From Dugong dugon (lineage: Eukaryota; Chordata; Mammalia; Sirenia; Dugongidae), in NCBI GenBank assembly GCA_030035585.1, contig CM057468.1, positions 59,392,145-59,456,144 of the forward strand: a stretch of 64,000 nt of DNA, in the 5' to 3' direction. The position numbers and the translations under genes were made by a program. Numbering within the stretch: the stretch's first letter is position 1; the number at the start of each line of letters is the position of its first letter. Under the pieces are notes generated by a model, which was not told the origin of the DNA, ran no database searches, and saw only the letters and a program-made list of their open reading frames with translations. Below, in pieces: positions 36,401 through 48,145 of this stretch.

Positions 36401-37090
36401 GGACTTGAAACACATACTGATGAAGATCAAAGACTACAACCTTCAGTATAGATTACACTTTAACATAAAGAAAATGAAAATCCTCACAAGTGGACCAATA
36501 AGCAACATCATGATAAATGGAGAAAAAATTGAAGTTGTCAAGGATTTCATTTTACTTGGATTCACAATCAACTCCCATGGAAGCCAGCAGTCAAGAAATT
36601 GAACGATATATTGTATTGGGCAAATCCGTTGCAAAAACTTTTTAAAGTGTTAAAAAGCAAAGATGTCACATTGAGGACTAATGACCCAAGCCATTGTATT
36701 TTCAATTGTCCTATATGCTTTTCATTTATGGTGTTGGCTAAGAATATTGAATGTACCATGGACTTCCAGAAGAACAAACAAATCTGTCTTGGGAGAAGTA
36801 CAGCCAGAATGCTCAGTAGAAGCGAGGATGGCAAGACTTCATCTCATGTACTTTGAACATGTTATCAGGAGGGACCTGTCCCTGGAGAAGGACATCATGC
36901 TTGGTAAAGTAAAGGGTCAGTGAAAAAGAGGAAGACCCTCAATGAGATGGATTGACACAGTGGCTGCAACAATGGGCTCAAACATACCAGTGATTATGAA
37001 GATGGCACATGACTGGGCAAAGTTTCATTCTGTTGTACATAGGGTCACTATGTGTAGGAACCAACTCGAAGGCGGCACCACCAACAACAA
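33460..37090 (+). mobile_element. RTE LINE, full length, split by a solo LTR
   Basis: Excluding the LTR and its 4-bp duplication it is about 3.17 kb, a usual RTE length. It has the 5' UTR (ATCTGTCAATCCACCACTCG start), endonuclease, linker, RT and the 3' UTR ending in CAACAACAA. The host duplication is TGGTTAGTATTC at 33448-33459 and TGATCAGTATTC at 37091-37102 (10 of 12 match), and the interrupted L1 continues on both sides. Coding frames are heavily broken. The endonuclease GD(F/W)N site reads ISNWN near 34270, while the RT PYADDTTFLAES near 36360 keeps YADD. Short frames at 35636-35833, 36088-36297 and 36405-36602 are its remains. Confidence 0.92.
35154..35614 (-). mobile_element. Solo retroviral LTR (461 bp) inside the RTE
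   Basis: The ends are inverted TGTTAC...GTTACA as read on the plus strand, so TG...CA in either direction. On the minus strand a CACATATAAGCCCTGCC stretch looks like a TATA region. About 70 bases further on, CATTGCAATAAAGTTACTTT looks like a polyadenylation signal of the gammaretrovirus-like class (ERV1). The RTE reads ATGAGGTAG / CATATGATC across the insertion, with a 4-bp duplication GTAG (35150-35153) and GCAG (35615-35618). No internal genes remain, so the provirus was lost by LTR recombination. The family is not identified. Confidence 0.82.
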
Positions 37091-37690
37091 TGATCAGTAT
37101 TCTATGGAATCTTTGATAAATATGTTCAGTAATGGTAGCTGGGCAACATCCAGTTCTTCTGGTTTCATGTAAAGGATACAGTTGTTCATGGAGGTAATAA
37201 TCTACACATTCCTTTTCTTCCTCCTATTCCTGGCTCCTCTTCTTCCTCTGTTGGTCTAGGCAAATGAAGACCACTTGTTACTCCTTGGATGGAGACTACA
37301 AACACTACATAAAGAACTAGGAGGTACAACAGAAGCACTAAACATGATACTAGGCCACATACATGTGATGTCCCATGAAACCATGACCCTAAACCTCCAA
37401 ACCAAGAAACCATATCCCATGAGGTATTTGGTTGTACATAAGCAACCTCAGCAGTTTTTCTTTTTGTGTTGTTGTTGTCAATATATCTATCACACAACAT
37501 TTACCAATTCATCTTTTTACAGGTGTACAACATATAGACTTCAATTACATTAATTGGCTGTGCAACCCTTACTTTTAATCAATGTGATTTTTCCATCAGT
37601 GTAAACGAAAACTCAGCGCTCAATAAAAAATAACCACCCCTCTTTCCTCCTCCCTCCCACATGAATTCCTGATACATACTACAACATGGA

Positions 37691-38269
37691 TGGAGCTTGT
37701 TTGGATATTTTGGATTGAGATAATATGCACTGTAATTTCATTTTAAAGTTAGCCGCCACGCCACCGCCCCCCGCCATTTAAACCTTTTCACTTCAGGAAA
37801 AATTTTCAGGAAGAAAATTAAAATTACTAAGTGAAGAGAGATATTTCACTCTCATTTTGATGGTTACAGCATGAGTAAAGAAAAAAAGTGTTTCCAGCCA
37901 GAGATGAGGTAAATGGTTGTGTTGGTTTTCTGAGTAAATAGTAATGTATTGTTGGAAATACTTCTAGTTATTAATATAATAAAATATACATATATAGAGG
38001 GAGGGATCAGGTGAATTTTGTAGGGAAAGAAGCGAAGAGCAAAACAGAAATGAGGGAAAATGGAGCTGTGAAAAGGAGCAATTGAGAGGAGCAAATAAAG
38101 TGAGGAGAATGCAAGAAGCAGAGTTTAAATTTATCATCACTCTTGCTCTCTGACATTTTCAATGATTAGACTTTAGCTCTGTTTATCTGACTGAGGTGTG
38201 CAATTTATCAGATTGATTTTTAGACAGTCATATTTAATTGAAAATTTATTACTTAACATATAGTTGTCA
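37691..38269. other. Unassigned intergenic DNA
   Basis: No gene or repeat recognised. Confidence 0.5.
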
Positions 38270-38575
38270 ATGCCCGAACTTCCTTCAAGTCTTTGTTCAA
38301 ATCTCATCTTGTCAAGGACTATATTGTTCACTAGAATTCTGTGACCTACCATCCTTCCTTACCCCACCCCAGCACTTCAGAGCTCTCTTACCCTGTCTAC
38401 CTGTTCTTCTTTTCATTGCACATATCACCTTCCAGCAAGCTTTGTAATTTACTTATTTAGGACCTTTTGTTTGTCTGCTCCTCACATCCCCCTCCAGAAC
38501 ATAAGCTCCTTTAAGTCAGGTATCTTGCTGTCAATCTTAGGCAGTGTCTGGCATATAATAGGTGCCCAAAGTGTG
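38270..38575 (+). mobile_element. L2 LINE 3' end
   Basis: AAGTCTTTGTTCAAATCTCA, GTCTGCTCCTCACATCCCCC, AACATAAGCTCCTTTAAGTC and CAGTGTCTGGCATATAATAG follow the sense L2 3' end in order. Confidence 0.85.
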
Positions 38576-38626
38576 TGTGTGTATGTATATGTATATATAT
38601 GTATATGTATATATATATAAATACAT
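38572..38626. repeat. (GT)n/(AT)n microsatellite
   Basis: Alternating GTGT and ATAT tract directly at the L2 end, which explains the Tyr/Ile/Thr run in the minus-strand frame over it. Confidence 0.85.
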
Positions 38627-40950
38627 AAATATCTTCTGTTTAAAATTCATAATCAGTTGTATTATTTTCAGAACTTTTAAAAATTTGCCTACCCTATATT
38701 TTATATATTTCCATGATAGATAGTTTGCATATAGAGCTAGAAGTTTGGTGTTCTTCTCCTTGTACCACTTGACATGGAATGATGTACGTTTAAAGAGGAG
38801 TTGTTGCTGCTTGACCTGATATTTGCCTCCTGAAAGATCTCTGTAACAGTTTAGCAAGATGCTAACAAGTCCCAAGGAAACACATCTGCTCTATTGTTGT
38901 CTCCAACTCCTCCTAGTCTCCTCAAACTTTTCAAACTGTTATAGATTACTGGAAACACGACCGTGTTTGAAATTAGTTCAATAAAACGGTAGTTGCAGAT
39001 GCTCCATTAAAAGTTTAAAAACAAAATTGTTAGCCAAAGAAAATGGCTTGTAAATGTCTGATCATCACTCTAGTTCTGCAGAAGTAAGTTTTCTGGCAAT
39101 GAGGGAAGTGGGGCTCCCTGCTTGCTGACACACAAATGACTAAATTGGAGAGATTCCTTAGTCTGTCTGCTAGCCAGTAGTGCGGATGTGTAACTGGATG
39201 CTGGGATTGCAGTGCAGTTGTAGGTGAAAATCCAGGAGGCGATGAAAGACAATCTACGGTAATAGAATTGGAGAAACTCAGGGGATTGGATCCACCAGGT
39301 ACAATCTTGCTGCCCCCTCTTTCTATTTGTATAAGCTTTTCCCCCTATAATCTAAAAAAGTATAAGGACAATGCTTTCTAATTTAATTGATGGCTCGGTC
39401 TGGCATAAGTGATTCCACATGGTGGTTGACAAATGACTCTTGGGTTAACCCCTCCTCCTATTCAAGAAATAGACAAGTAAATCTAGCAGGATTTTCTCTT
39501 TTCCTACTAGAACTACCACTTGGGCATCAATTTATCTCCTTTAGGTAAAATTTTACAAACTGATGAAACCTCCCGTTCTTGGTTTGGGAGAATATGGGAT
39601 ATCATAGATTTTTTTTTACATTCTCAGTCATTGAGGTGATGGATGGTTGAAGGAAAAGCAGCATCCTAGAGTTTTCAGAGGTCTGTTGATATTTAGGTCA
39701 GATTATATGGTGACTTGCAATGTAACTATGCTGGTATCTCTTTACATCCGTGTACAAGAAAAATTTCTTTTAAATAATATTCATTTGGGGTTGCTCAAGG
39801 GATTTCATAGAAAGGCTTGGAATATGGTAGTGGTAATATATATTCAGAAGGTCAAAAATTCTCAGCTAGAGGATGGTTCAGTATGTTCATTCATCACATT
39901 GTACTCTTACTCATGTGAAACAAAGACATGCAACTAAACTGTAAGTTAAACTACTCTACCTGCCCTGTCAGACCAAAAAAACAAATGTACTTAACTCCAA
40001 CCTATCATCGTCAACTCACAGTATTAACCCTGAGATAATCTGTTTTGTTTCAGATGTTTCTGATTGTTATTCCAAAACTTATGAGAAGAAATAATCTCAA
40101 TGACAAATAATGCCAATAGATTCCATATATATATTTCACTGAAACATATCAATACTCTATGCAATTAACCAGTTAATTTTTTATGTAAAATATGCTGAAT
40201 ATACCAACAAAGATAATTGAGAGGAAAAAATTAAAGGTGTAGAACTAAATAAATAGCTTGTCAATCTGTTGAGTAGGCTAGACTGGAAAAATAGCTTTTG
40301 CAACATTCTTGTAAAGATAATAGCTTAAGATTCAGAAGCTGTGATTTTCTGATGAGGACAGCTGATGCTTACGCCCATCACCCAAGCCCAGTGTTGATAT
40401 GATATATTGCATCCAAGCTACTTCCATGAGTAAATAGGCTCTGGCCTTTCTGGCCTGGTTTTTCATTGCTGGAGAAGACATCTCCTCACTTTCTCTGGAG
40501 GTTGAGTCCAACCCCAAACTCCGCTAGTTCTCCTGTTCTGTCTCTGGGTGGTCCTGAGCAACCCAGTTCAGCTTGAATAACCCTGGGAAAATGTGATATG
40601 AGTAAATCCAGTTTAAAGGCTACTCCTGGGTGGTCTTTAGTGGTTAATAGAGTTTTGGTCTGGGGCCACCATGGGAGATTCAGAGAGGTCCAGGAATCCG
40701 GGCCTGGACAATTTCCAGTCTATTAAGAGTAATGATGACTCTTGAGCATTTCATGGGAATACACTGGAAGAACTAGGGTAGTTTTGAGAGGATGTACAGA
40801 TCATACCAAATACACTGTACCAACTCTGTGCTGCCAACGTTGGTTAGCGTCTTCCAAGGTCTAATGTTATCAGATCAATCACTAACGTGCATGTCAAGGC
40901 AGGAGGTCAGAACTTCCCAGGAATCACCTTCTTTCACACTCTACATCTAG
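38627..40950. other. Unassigned intergenic DNA
   Basis: No gene, RNA or repeat family recognised over 2.3 kb. The composition is moderate and some of it may be unique. Confidence 0.45.
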
Positions 40951-41500
40951 CTTGCAAAAAGTTTTGTCAGCTATAGCAATGCTGAATCTGATAACCTCTA
41001 ACACACCCATTGCTGACACCATGGTGCAAATCACTATCATCCCTCACTTGGATAATTTCATCAGCCTCCCAACAAGTTGCCCTGTTTTCACTTCTTCCCT
41101 CTTCTCAGGAGCCAGAGAAATCTTGTTAAAAAATAGGTTAGATCATGTCTTTCCTCTGGATAAACCCTTCCGTGGCTCCCCATCTCACTTAGAGTAAAAA
41201 CCAAAATCCTTCCCATAACCCATTAGGCCTTACATGATCTTCCCTTGCTGCCTGTTCCCACTTCCACTGTCTCTCATAACCTCAGGGCCATATGTTATTA
41301 TGAATCAACTCTTTGCTCACTCTACTTTAACCCCACTGGTCTTGTTCCGGTTTTTTTTTTTAAATGCCAGATATTCTCCCTTTTCCCCCAGAAACATTCT
41401 CTCCCCAGATATTAACATGCTTTGCTCCCTTCCATCTTTTAACCTATTAAAAATTGCAAACCTTCCCTGCTTTATGTGTGTCCATAGAAATAATCAGCAC
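40951..41500 (+). mobile_element. L2 LINE 3' region
   Basis: The blocks CATCAGCCTCCCAACAAGTT, GGTTAGATCATGTCTTTCCT, GGCTCCCCATCTCACTTAGA and AGGCCTTACATGATCTTCCC, then TTTGCTCACTCTACTTTAAC, are the sense L2 segment upstream of its 3' end. Open frames over it (81 and 89 residues) are not genes. Confidence 0.8.
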
Positions 41501-42793
41501 TAATGAAATATTTATTTTGCAAATTTACCTTTCTTACTGTTTGTCTTTAACTAAACTGTAGTTAAGCTACTCTACCTCCCTGCTTTCAAAAGTAAAGCGT
41601 CATTATTGCAGGAATTTTTTATCTTTTTTTCACAGTTGCATCCTCAGGAACTACACAAAAACCTAGTACATAGCATTGGTTGAAGCTTTCTGACTTGTGG
41701 AGGGGTCCAACTGGCAGAGGTGGGTCGTTTCTGCAGTGAATTTATTGGAACCAGTCCTGTAGGCCTACTTAGAGCCTGCTCCACCTGATTTGCCAGAATT
41801 TGGTAAGCACTAATCAACTAAATTAAACCATTTTCTGCTTAGAATTCCTCATGTTAGTTCAGCTTTCTGAGACTGAACCACTGTTATAATTTAGGGAAAG
41901 GAATTCACCAGAGAGAGCTGGGCTGTGGGTCCACACTGCAGAGGAAGAGGGTGGGGATTGCTTTATTCTTTATTCTCTAAAGAGAAGGGCTTTAAAGAGA
42001 CCACTGAGAGCTTAATGTGAGTGTATGGCAGATTCGGGGAGACACAGTAGTCTGAGGTCTGACTCCAATCTATTAAATGTAATGGTTACAAAAAAGTGAC
42101 TGGCTGGCAGCTGATGGAGGAGTCAAAAGAGAGGAAAGGCTGAAACTGGCTCTTGTCCTCAGAAATTGTTGAAGTAAGGACACCTGGGTGATTCTATGCA
42201 CCAGATGCGGGCCACACATGAGATAGCCGACATGGGACCCATCTCAGTTTCGGCCATATAGGATCGCTTGAAAGAGAAAATGGGATCCCCGTGGAGACGC
42301 TGAAGAGGCCCAGACCCTGAAGGAGCCTCGGTGCATATGGAAGGAGTAATCAACAAGCTAAACTGGTGCTGCTTCCCTAGAGATGGAAAATTTCTGAAGA
42401 ACCCAAGTAATACTCCAAGAGAAAAAGAGTCAAATTTAAATATATGCAAGACTCAAAGATTACCAACACTAGTGCATAGTAGTGCCAGTCAAGAATTTTC
42501 TTGTTCTCTTTTCATCTTTCTACTCACAGCCACCCCCAGCAAAGACTAGAGGGATCTGAAAAAAGTTATAACAGACTGAGGGAGGAGAAGGAAGAGTAGT
42601 TGACCTTACCCCCTTTACTAAGTGCAGCTCCTGCCCCACTACTCCCCTTCCTACCTGTAGTAGGCCCTAGCTGGGGGAGTACAAAGATTTAACTTTAAAT
42701 TAAACTCAGAGTTTTGCTCACTGAATGTGTGTAGACATTCTGATTGAGCTATATTTTGAAACTCAAAGTAACAAAAGAATGTTTTGTTACTCA
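41501..42793. other. Unassigned DNA, possibly old LTR material
   Basis: From about 41690 to 42680 the composition is richer in G+C and there are short blocks such as AGAGAGCTGGGCTGTGGGTC, but I cannot place them in a family. A 96-residue minus-strand frame at 42159-42449 has no domain. Confidence 0.35.
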
Positions 42794-42986
42794 TAAACCA
42801 GTTGCTATAGAGTTGATGACCCCATGTGTGTCAGAGCACAATTCTGCTCCACAGGGATTTCAATGACTGATTTTTCCATGCAGATAACCATGCCTTTCTT
42901 CCCAGATGCCTCTGGGTGGACTCAAACCACCAACCTTCCGGTTAGTAGCTGTGCACATTAACCATTTGCACCATCCAGGGACTCCT
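42794..42986 (-). mobile_element. AfroSINE, long chimeric form
   Basis: On the minus strand it has the head AGTCCCTGGATGGTGCAAAT and the B-box region CCGGAAGGTTGGTGGTTTGA. The remnant RTE-5'-like block follows (GAAAAATCAGTCATTGAAAT). The tail is worn (GGTCATCAACTCTATAGCAA). It is clearly older than the short forms. Confidence 0.8.
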
Positions 42987-43147
42987 TTAGTGTCTAGAGA
43001 AGTCACTGAACTGCCAGAACTTTTATTGAGAACAGAGGAAGCACTCTCTCAACCTAGTGAAAGGGAGATTGGGTATGAAAATAAATTTGCTTTATGATCA
43101 CATCACATACACCCTACTTAGATAATATATTGATTGTACCTGTATAC

Positions 43148-43175
43148 ATCAAAAATACATAATACCCCCCCCCCC
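43148..43175. repeat. (C)n followed by (A)n homopolymer tract
   Basis: A run of about 16 C directly followed by about 10 A, adjoining the AfroSINE tail on its right. Confidence 0.9.
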
Positions 43176-43397
43176 CCAAAAAAAAAACCACATTGCTGTC
43201 AAGTCAACTCCAACTCATAGTGACCCTATAGAACAGAGTAGAACTGCCCCATAGGGTTTCCAAGGCTGTAATCTTTATGGAAGAAGATTGTCACATCTTT
43301 CTCCCGAGGAGCGGTTGGTGGGTTTGAATGGCCGACCTTTTGGTTAGCAGCCTGGTTAACAGCAGAGCGCTTTAACCACTGCACCACCATGGCTCAT
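43176..43397 (-). mobile_element. AfroSINE with extra internal block
   Basis: On the minus strand it runs from GAGCCATGGTGGTGCAGTGG through AAAAGGTCGGCCATTCAAAC and GATGTGACAATCTTCTTCCA to the tail GAGTTGGAGTTGACTTGACA. It is the about 210-bp form that carries the extra block between head and body, as at 1684-1897 and 8719-8930. Confidence 0.9.
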
Positions 43398-44357
43398 AGA
43401 AGTTAAAAAAAAAAAAAAGCAAAATCTACCAGAGATTTAGAATTTTGTAACTGAACAAATACATTAGAGAGTTTCGGACACTTGGGCATGTAAAAACATA
43501 AGAACATGCTTTTTACACATTTATTTACAAAAGTTGATTATATTCTTGGCCACAGAAAACTTAGTAAGTTAAAAATTATGGAGAATTAAGAAGCCATGTG
43601 TTTTATAATACCCAATTAAATTAGAAATATCTTATAAAAACTTTGCCATACAAACCATAACTATTTGGACTTTAGAAATCATACTTCAGATAAATTTTGG
43701 ACCATACAGAAAGTCAAAATTAAGATTTGAGAACCAAGGAAAAAAATCCATTATGGTAAAAGAAAGAAGCAAAATATGTAAGAATGGGAATGAGATAGAT
43801 GCTATAACAAGAGATAAGATGAAAAGGATAATGAAACATTTCTGTAGACATTCTGTGACAGCAAATTTGATAACCTAGATGAGATAGATGCTTTTCTAGC
43901 ATAAGGTAAATTTTCAAAATTACCTCCAGAGAAAGAAAAACAAACTTAAATAAACCAATAATCATGAGAATGATTGAGAAGATTGAAAATCTATTCTTAA
44001 AAGAAGTGATTAGGATCACAGATTTTCACAACTCAGTTCTATCCAAACTTAAAAATATAGATAATTCCAATGATATTTAAGCTACTAACAGAGTCCATTG
44101 GAAAAAATCTTTAATATAAAATCTTACAAAGTTACCAAAAACACAAAAGTATAGCCAACCTCATGCATACAGATGTAAAAATCTTTTTAAAATACAAGAG
44201 GTGTTCAACGTTCAGAAAACTATTAGTATAATTACTACATCGATCTCTAAAAAACAGAAATCATATGGTAATACCAGTAAATTTTGAAGAACCCTATATA
44301 AAATATAATTAATATTTTAAATAAAAATTTAAACTAAATAGGTATAAAAGTAAACTA

Positions 44358-44581
44358 CCATATTGTTATGCAAATAATGTGCACCTTCTACATTTGTTTG
44401 CCAACTGCTCCCTCTCCCCGAGAGGTATTTTCATAAGTGCTGCTACTCCAATGTTTGTTTACATGTTGCTATAGAAAATTAGCATAGTGGCGCTTACGAA
44501 AATACTTCGCGGGGTCGGGGGGAGGAGGGAGCATTTGGCAAACAAATGTAAAAGGTGTGTGTTATTTGCATAAAAATACGA
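44358..44581. mobile_element. Palindromic foldback MITE, copy 2 (224 bp)
   Basis: A near-perfect inverted repeat. The left arm is CCATATTGTTATGCAAATAA, CTACATTTGTTTGCCAACTG, CGAGAGGTATTTTCATAAGT. The mirrored right arm is GCGCTTACGAAAATACTTCG, ATTTGGCAAACAAATGTAAA, TTATTTGCATAAAAATACGA. TA lies on both sides (44356-44357 and 44582-44583). It is better preserved than copy 1 at 16429-16663. No coding sequence. Proposed Tc1/mariner-superfamily MITE; the family name is unknown to me. Confidence 0.82.
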
Positions 44582-45699
44582 TATGCAGTATGACAAAAAA
44601 TTATTTACTCCTAACCGAAACTAATTGTTATAATATAAAGCTCTCATTTCAGTTAATGTAAAATTAGATGATAATTTCTACTGCTACCATTATTTTGGTG
44701 GTTCTAATGATTATATAAATACAAAAAAAATTAAACTCAGTATAAATGTTAGAAAGGAAGAGTTTTTTTCTTACAATATTACATACCTAGTTAAAAACAA
44801 AAACAGTGAAAAAAACTTCAATAAAATAATTTAAGAGACAGAAACAAGACAAATACGCAAAGACTAACAACTTTTGTTACATTATCTCTAAGCAAATGGC
44901 AATGAAAATGGAAAAATATACTTATAATGTAAAAATTTATAATGTTTTTTGATAATTTAAAAAATAAAACACAGGATCTATGTAGAAATATCTATGAAGT
45001 CTTACTGAAGGATATAAAACAGTATCTAAAATATGGAAAAACATACTATGATCTTGGGTGGGAAGAATTAATACAATAAAGATGCCAATTTTTCAAAAAA
45101 TATTATATAAATTTGAGACACTTCTGCATAGAACTTCATCAAGTGTTGATTTTGGAAATGGATACAATGATATTAAAGTTCACTTGGAAGCATTTATGTC
45201 TGAGACTAGCCAAGAAAAATTTGATACAGGAGAAAGTGAAGCTGGAGAACTAGCTTTACAAATTCATGCTGACTAAAATCAGTACAATCAAATCAATGTG
45301 GCAGTAGCCATATGGATCCATGCAAAAGAATAAAGAAACTGGAAAATAGATGTCTGTATATATGAAAATTTAATATATCATGACATTATTATTTCTATTC
45401 AGTGGGAAAAGAATGACCTATTTAATAAATGGGACTGACAGCTATTCATCCAGAAAAAAACAAAGGTGAAACCATTCTCATTGTATCTGCACTGTATAAT
45501 ACAGTAGCCACTAGCCATAAGTGTAATTTATATTTAAATTAATTAAGGTGAAATAAAAAAAATATATTCCTCAGTTTTATTAGCCATATTTTAAATTGCT
45601 CAATAGGTACATGGTTAGTGTCTACCATATGGAACAGTGCAGATTCTAGAACATTTCCTTCATTGCAGAATGTTCTATTGGACAAAGCTTTTATATACA

Positions 45700-45716
45700 T
45701 ATATATGTATGAATGT

Positions 45717-45755
<39 letters not shown>

Positions 45756-45770
45756 TATATGCATATGCCA
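45700..45770. repeat. (TA)n microsatellite
   Basis: Alternating TA/TATG tract immediately upstream of a SINE. Confidence 0.9.
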
Positions 45771-45776
45771 ACGTAG

Positions 45777-45935
45777 GAGCTCTGGTGGTGCACTGGTTAG
45801 GTACTATGACTGCTAACCGAAAGATCAGCAGTTTGAATCCACCAGCTGCTCCTTGGAAACCCTATGGGGCAGTTCTAGTCTGTCCTATAGATTTGTTATA
45901 AGTTGTAATCATAATATGACTTGACAGCAATGGGT
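45777..45935 (+). mobile_element. AfroSINE between microsatellites
   Basis: The head GAGCTCTGGTGGTGCACTGG, body CTTGGAAACCCTATGGGGCA and tail GACTTGACAGCAATGGGTA are present. The region before the tail holds a small duplication or insertion (GTTGTAATCATAATATGACT). A (TA)n tract precedes and a (CA)n tract follows. Confidence 0.88.
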
Positions 45936-45939
45936 ATAT

Positions 45940-45983
<44 letters not shown>
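45940..45983. repeat. (CA)n microsatellite
   Basis: About twenty CA units directly after the SINE tail. Confidence 0.95.
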
Positions 45984-45985
<2 letters not shown>

Positions 45986-47192
45986 TATATATGTATTTCC
46001 CAGTTGATTTAAAATTTAAATATAAAAAACCTGCAAGAACATCGTCAAGGCTACAAATACATTTTAGGGACTTACAGGAACTTCTTAACCAATAATTTAT
46101 ACCCAGATAATATAAAAAGAGATCTCTTTGACATAAAAAAGTTATAACTGTTATATGTGCATAGACACCTATATCATTTAGGGTTCTTGATTTAAAAAAC
46201 CAACAACATCCACTTTACTAGTATGTTGCAGAAAAGCAATTTGGGAGGGACAACAACCACACTACACTGAGGGACTCCACACATTTCTAATAATACACCA
46301 CAGAGATGGAAAATTCCCACAGACAGAAAAGGTGTTCGTTAGATTGTGGAGCAGCCACAAACATGACAAATGTCCAAGGCTAACATAGATAAAGTCAGCG
46401 AACAAATGATAAAATTGGGGAAAAAAGATTTGCAACCTAGATGAAGATAAACATTTAATGTCTATAATATAGAAGGAATCTTTACAAATTGTTGAAAAAA
46501 TGATAACTCAGTAGAAAAATACATCAATGAAATGAATAGAGAATTCACAGAAGAGTAAATCCAAATTGCCTGTACTTAAAATAATAATGAGATATCACTT
46601 TACATGCAGCAGACTGACAAAAAGTTAAAAAGTTCAATAAACATACTGCTGGTGGCTGTAAAGAAAGTTGTATACTCTTTGCTGCTGGAATTATGCATTG
46701 TTCCCCTCTTTGTTTGGAAGCAATTTAACAATGTCTATTAAATTTTAAAATAACCATGGCCTTCAACAGAGCAACCTTATTCCTGTATAACCACTGTAAA
46801 ATAATATATGTGTATAAGTATATTTATGGTAATTTTTTTCATAGTGGCAAAAGACTGAAAGAATGAATTTTCTTCAGTTAAAAAAAACAGTACATTTACA
46901 CTATGGGCTATTAAAAAGCTATTACAAAGGAAGCGGAGCTCTATGCCATTTGACTTGGAGGGATTTTGACAATGAATTGTTGAGTGAGAAAAGCAAGATG
47001 CAGAGAAACAAATCCAAAAATGCACAAAACACAGTAGAAGAAAGTGAAGATAGTATATTTTTAACCAGAGTCACTTTGAGTTATTGATGGGAAAGTAGGT
47101 AATCGACACAGGTGGTGGCGGGGGAGGAAGTAGGGAAGCAATCACAGAACAAAACACAATAAAACTGCTTGCATGATTTATGTATACCTGTT

Positions 47193-47698
47193 TGTCTTAG
47201 TCATCTAGTGCTGCTATAACAGAAATACCGCAAGGCGGTGGCTTTAACAAAGAGAAGTATATTCTCTCACATTCCAGTAGGCTACAAGTCCAAATTCAGG
47301 GCATCAGCTCCAGGGGAACACTTTCTCTGTCGACTCTGAAGGAAGGCCCCTGTCATCAATCTTCCCTTGGTCTGGGAGCTTCTCTGCGCAGGAACCTCAG
47401 GTCCAAAGGACACGCTCTGCTCCCAGCACTGTTTTCTTTGTAGTATGAGGTTCCCATGCCTCTCTGCTTGCTTCTCTCTTTTATACCTCAAAAGAGATAG
47501 GCTTAATACACTATCTAGTCTTGTAGACCTCATCAACATAACTGCCTCAATCCATTTCATTACATCATAGTAATAGAGTTTACAACACATAGGGAAATCA
47601 CATCAGATGATAAAATGGTAGACAATCATACAATACTGGAAATCATGACCTAGCCAAGTTGACAGATATTTTTGGGGGACACAATTCAATCCATGACA
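47193..47698 (-). mobile_element. Solo LTR (MaLR-like), same family as 60068-60623
   Basis: As the reverse complement it begins TGTCATGGATTGAATTGTGT, has AATCATGACCTAGCCAAGTT (plus strand) near that end, and finishes at TGTCTTAGTCATCTAGTGCT (plus strand). The ends are TGTC...GACA. A 5-bp flank CTGTT (47188-47192) against CTTTT (47699-47703) may be a target duplication. The 102-residue and 67-residue frames over it are fortuitous. The nearby RTE lies 41 bases away. Confidence 0.8.
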
Positions 47699-48145
47699 CT
47701 TTTTAAAGAAAAATTATTTAATCTAAGTCTCTAGACTTTGTTGTTGTTAGGTGTTGCTGAGCTGGTTCCAACTCATAGTGACCATCTGTACAATAGAATG
47801 AAACACTGCTGGTCGTGTGCCATCCTCACAATCATGTTATGCCTGAGCCCATTGTTACAGCCACTGTGTCAATCCATCTCCTTGATGGTCATCCTCCTTT
47901 TCGCTGACCCTCTACTCTACCAAGCATAATGTCCTTTTCCAGGAACTGATCCCTCCTGATAATATGTCCAAAGTACATGAGATGTAGTCTCCCATCCTTG
48001 CTTCTAAGAGCATTCTGGCTGTACTTCTTCCAAGACAGATTTGTTCATTCTTTTGGCAGTCCATGGTATATTCATTATTCTTTGCCAGCACCACAATTCA
48101 AAAGCGTCAATTCTTCCTTGGTCTTCTTTATTCATCATCCAGCTT

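Larger units (their letters stand above)
33005..37690 (-). mobile_element. L1 3' region (afrotherian type), antisense, split by an RTE
   Basis: Left part 33005-33459, right part 37103-37690. The left part begins with the T-rich complement of the poly-A end and holds TCTGTGACATTGATTACATT and GTTTAAGGTTTAAAGATTAT. The right part continues with TCTATGGAATCTTTGATAAA and ATCCAGTTCTTCTGGTTTCA. The separate sense copy at 53325-53876 reads without a break across the same point. From about 37445 a second similar tail-like unit follows in the same orientation, so two L1 insertions may be joined here. Confidence 0.75.
43420..47190 (+). mobile_element. Old L1, 3' half, degraded
   Basis: Sense-orientation L1 ORF2 and 3' UTR blocks occur in order. 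TATTCTTGGCCACAGAAAAC (about 43541), GATCTTGGGTGGGAAGAATT (45051) and AATGAGATATCACTTTACAT (46586) come first. TACACTATGGGCTATTAAAA (46898) and GAAAAGCAAGATGCAGAGAA (46988) follow. No long open frame remains. A foldback MITE (44358-44581) and a SINE with microsatellites (45700-45983) have entered it. Confidence 0.7.

Noticed and set aside
42159-42449. 96-residue minus-strand frame in a G+C-richer stretch, considered as an exon or processed pseudogene
   Set aside because: No recognisable protein family, no splice sites that help, and no poly-A tail or duplication.
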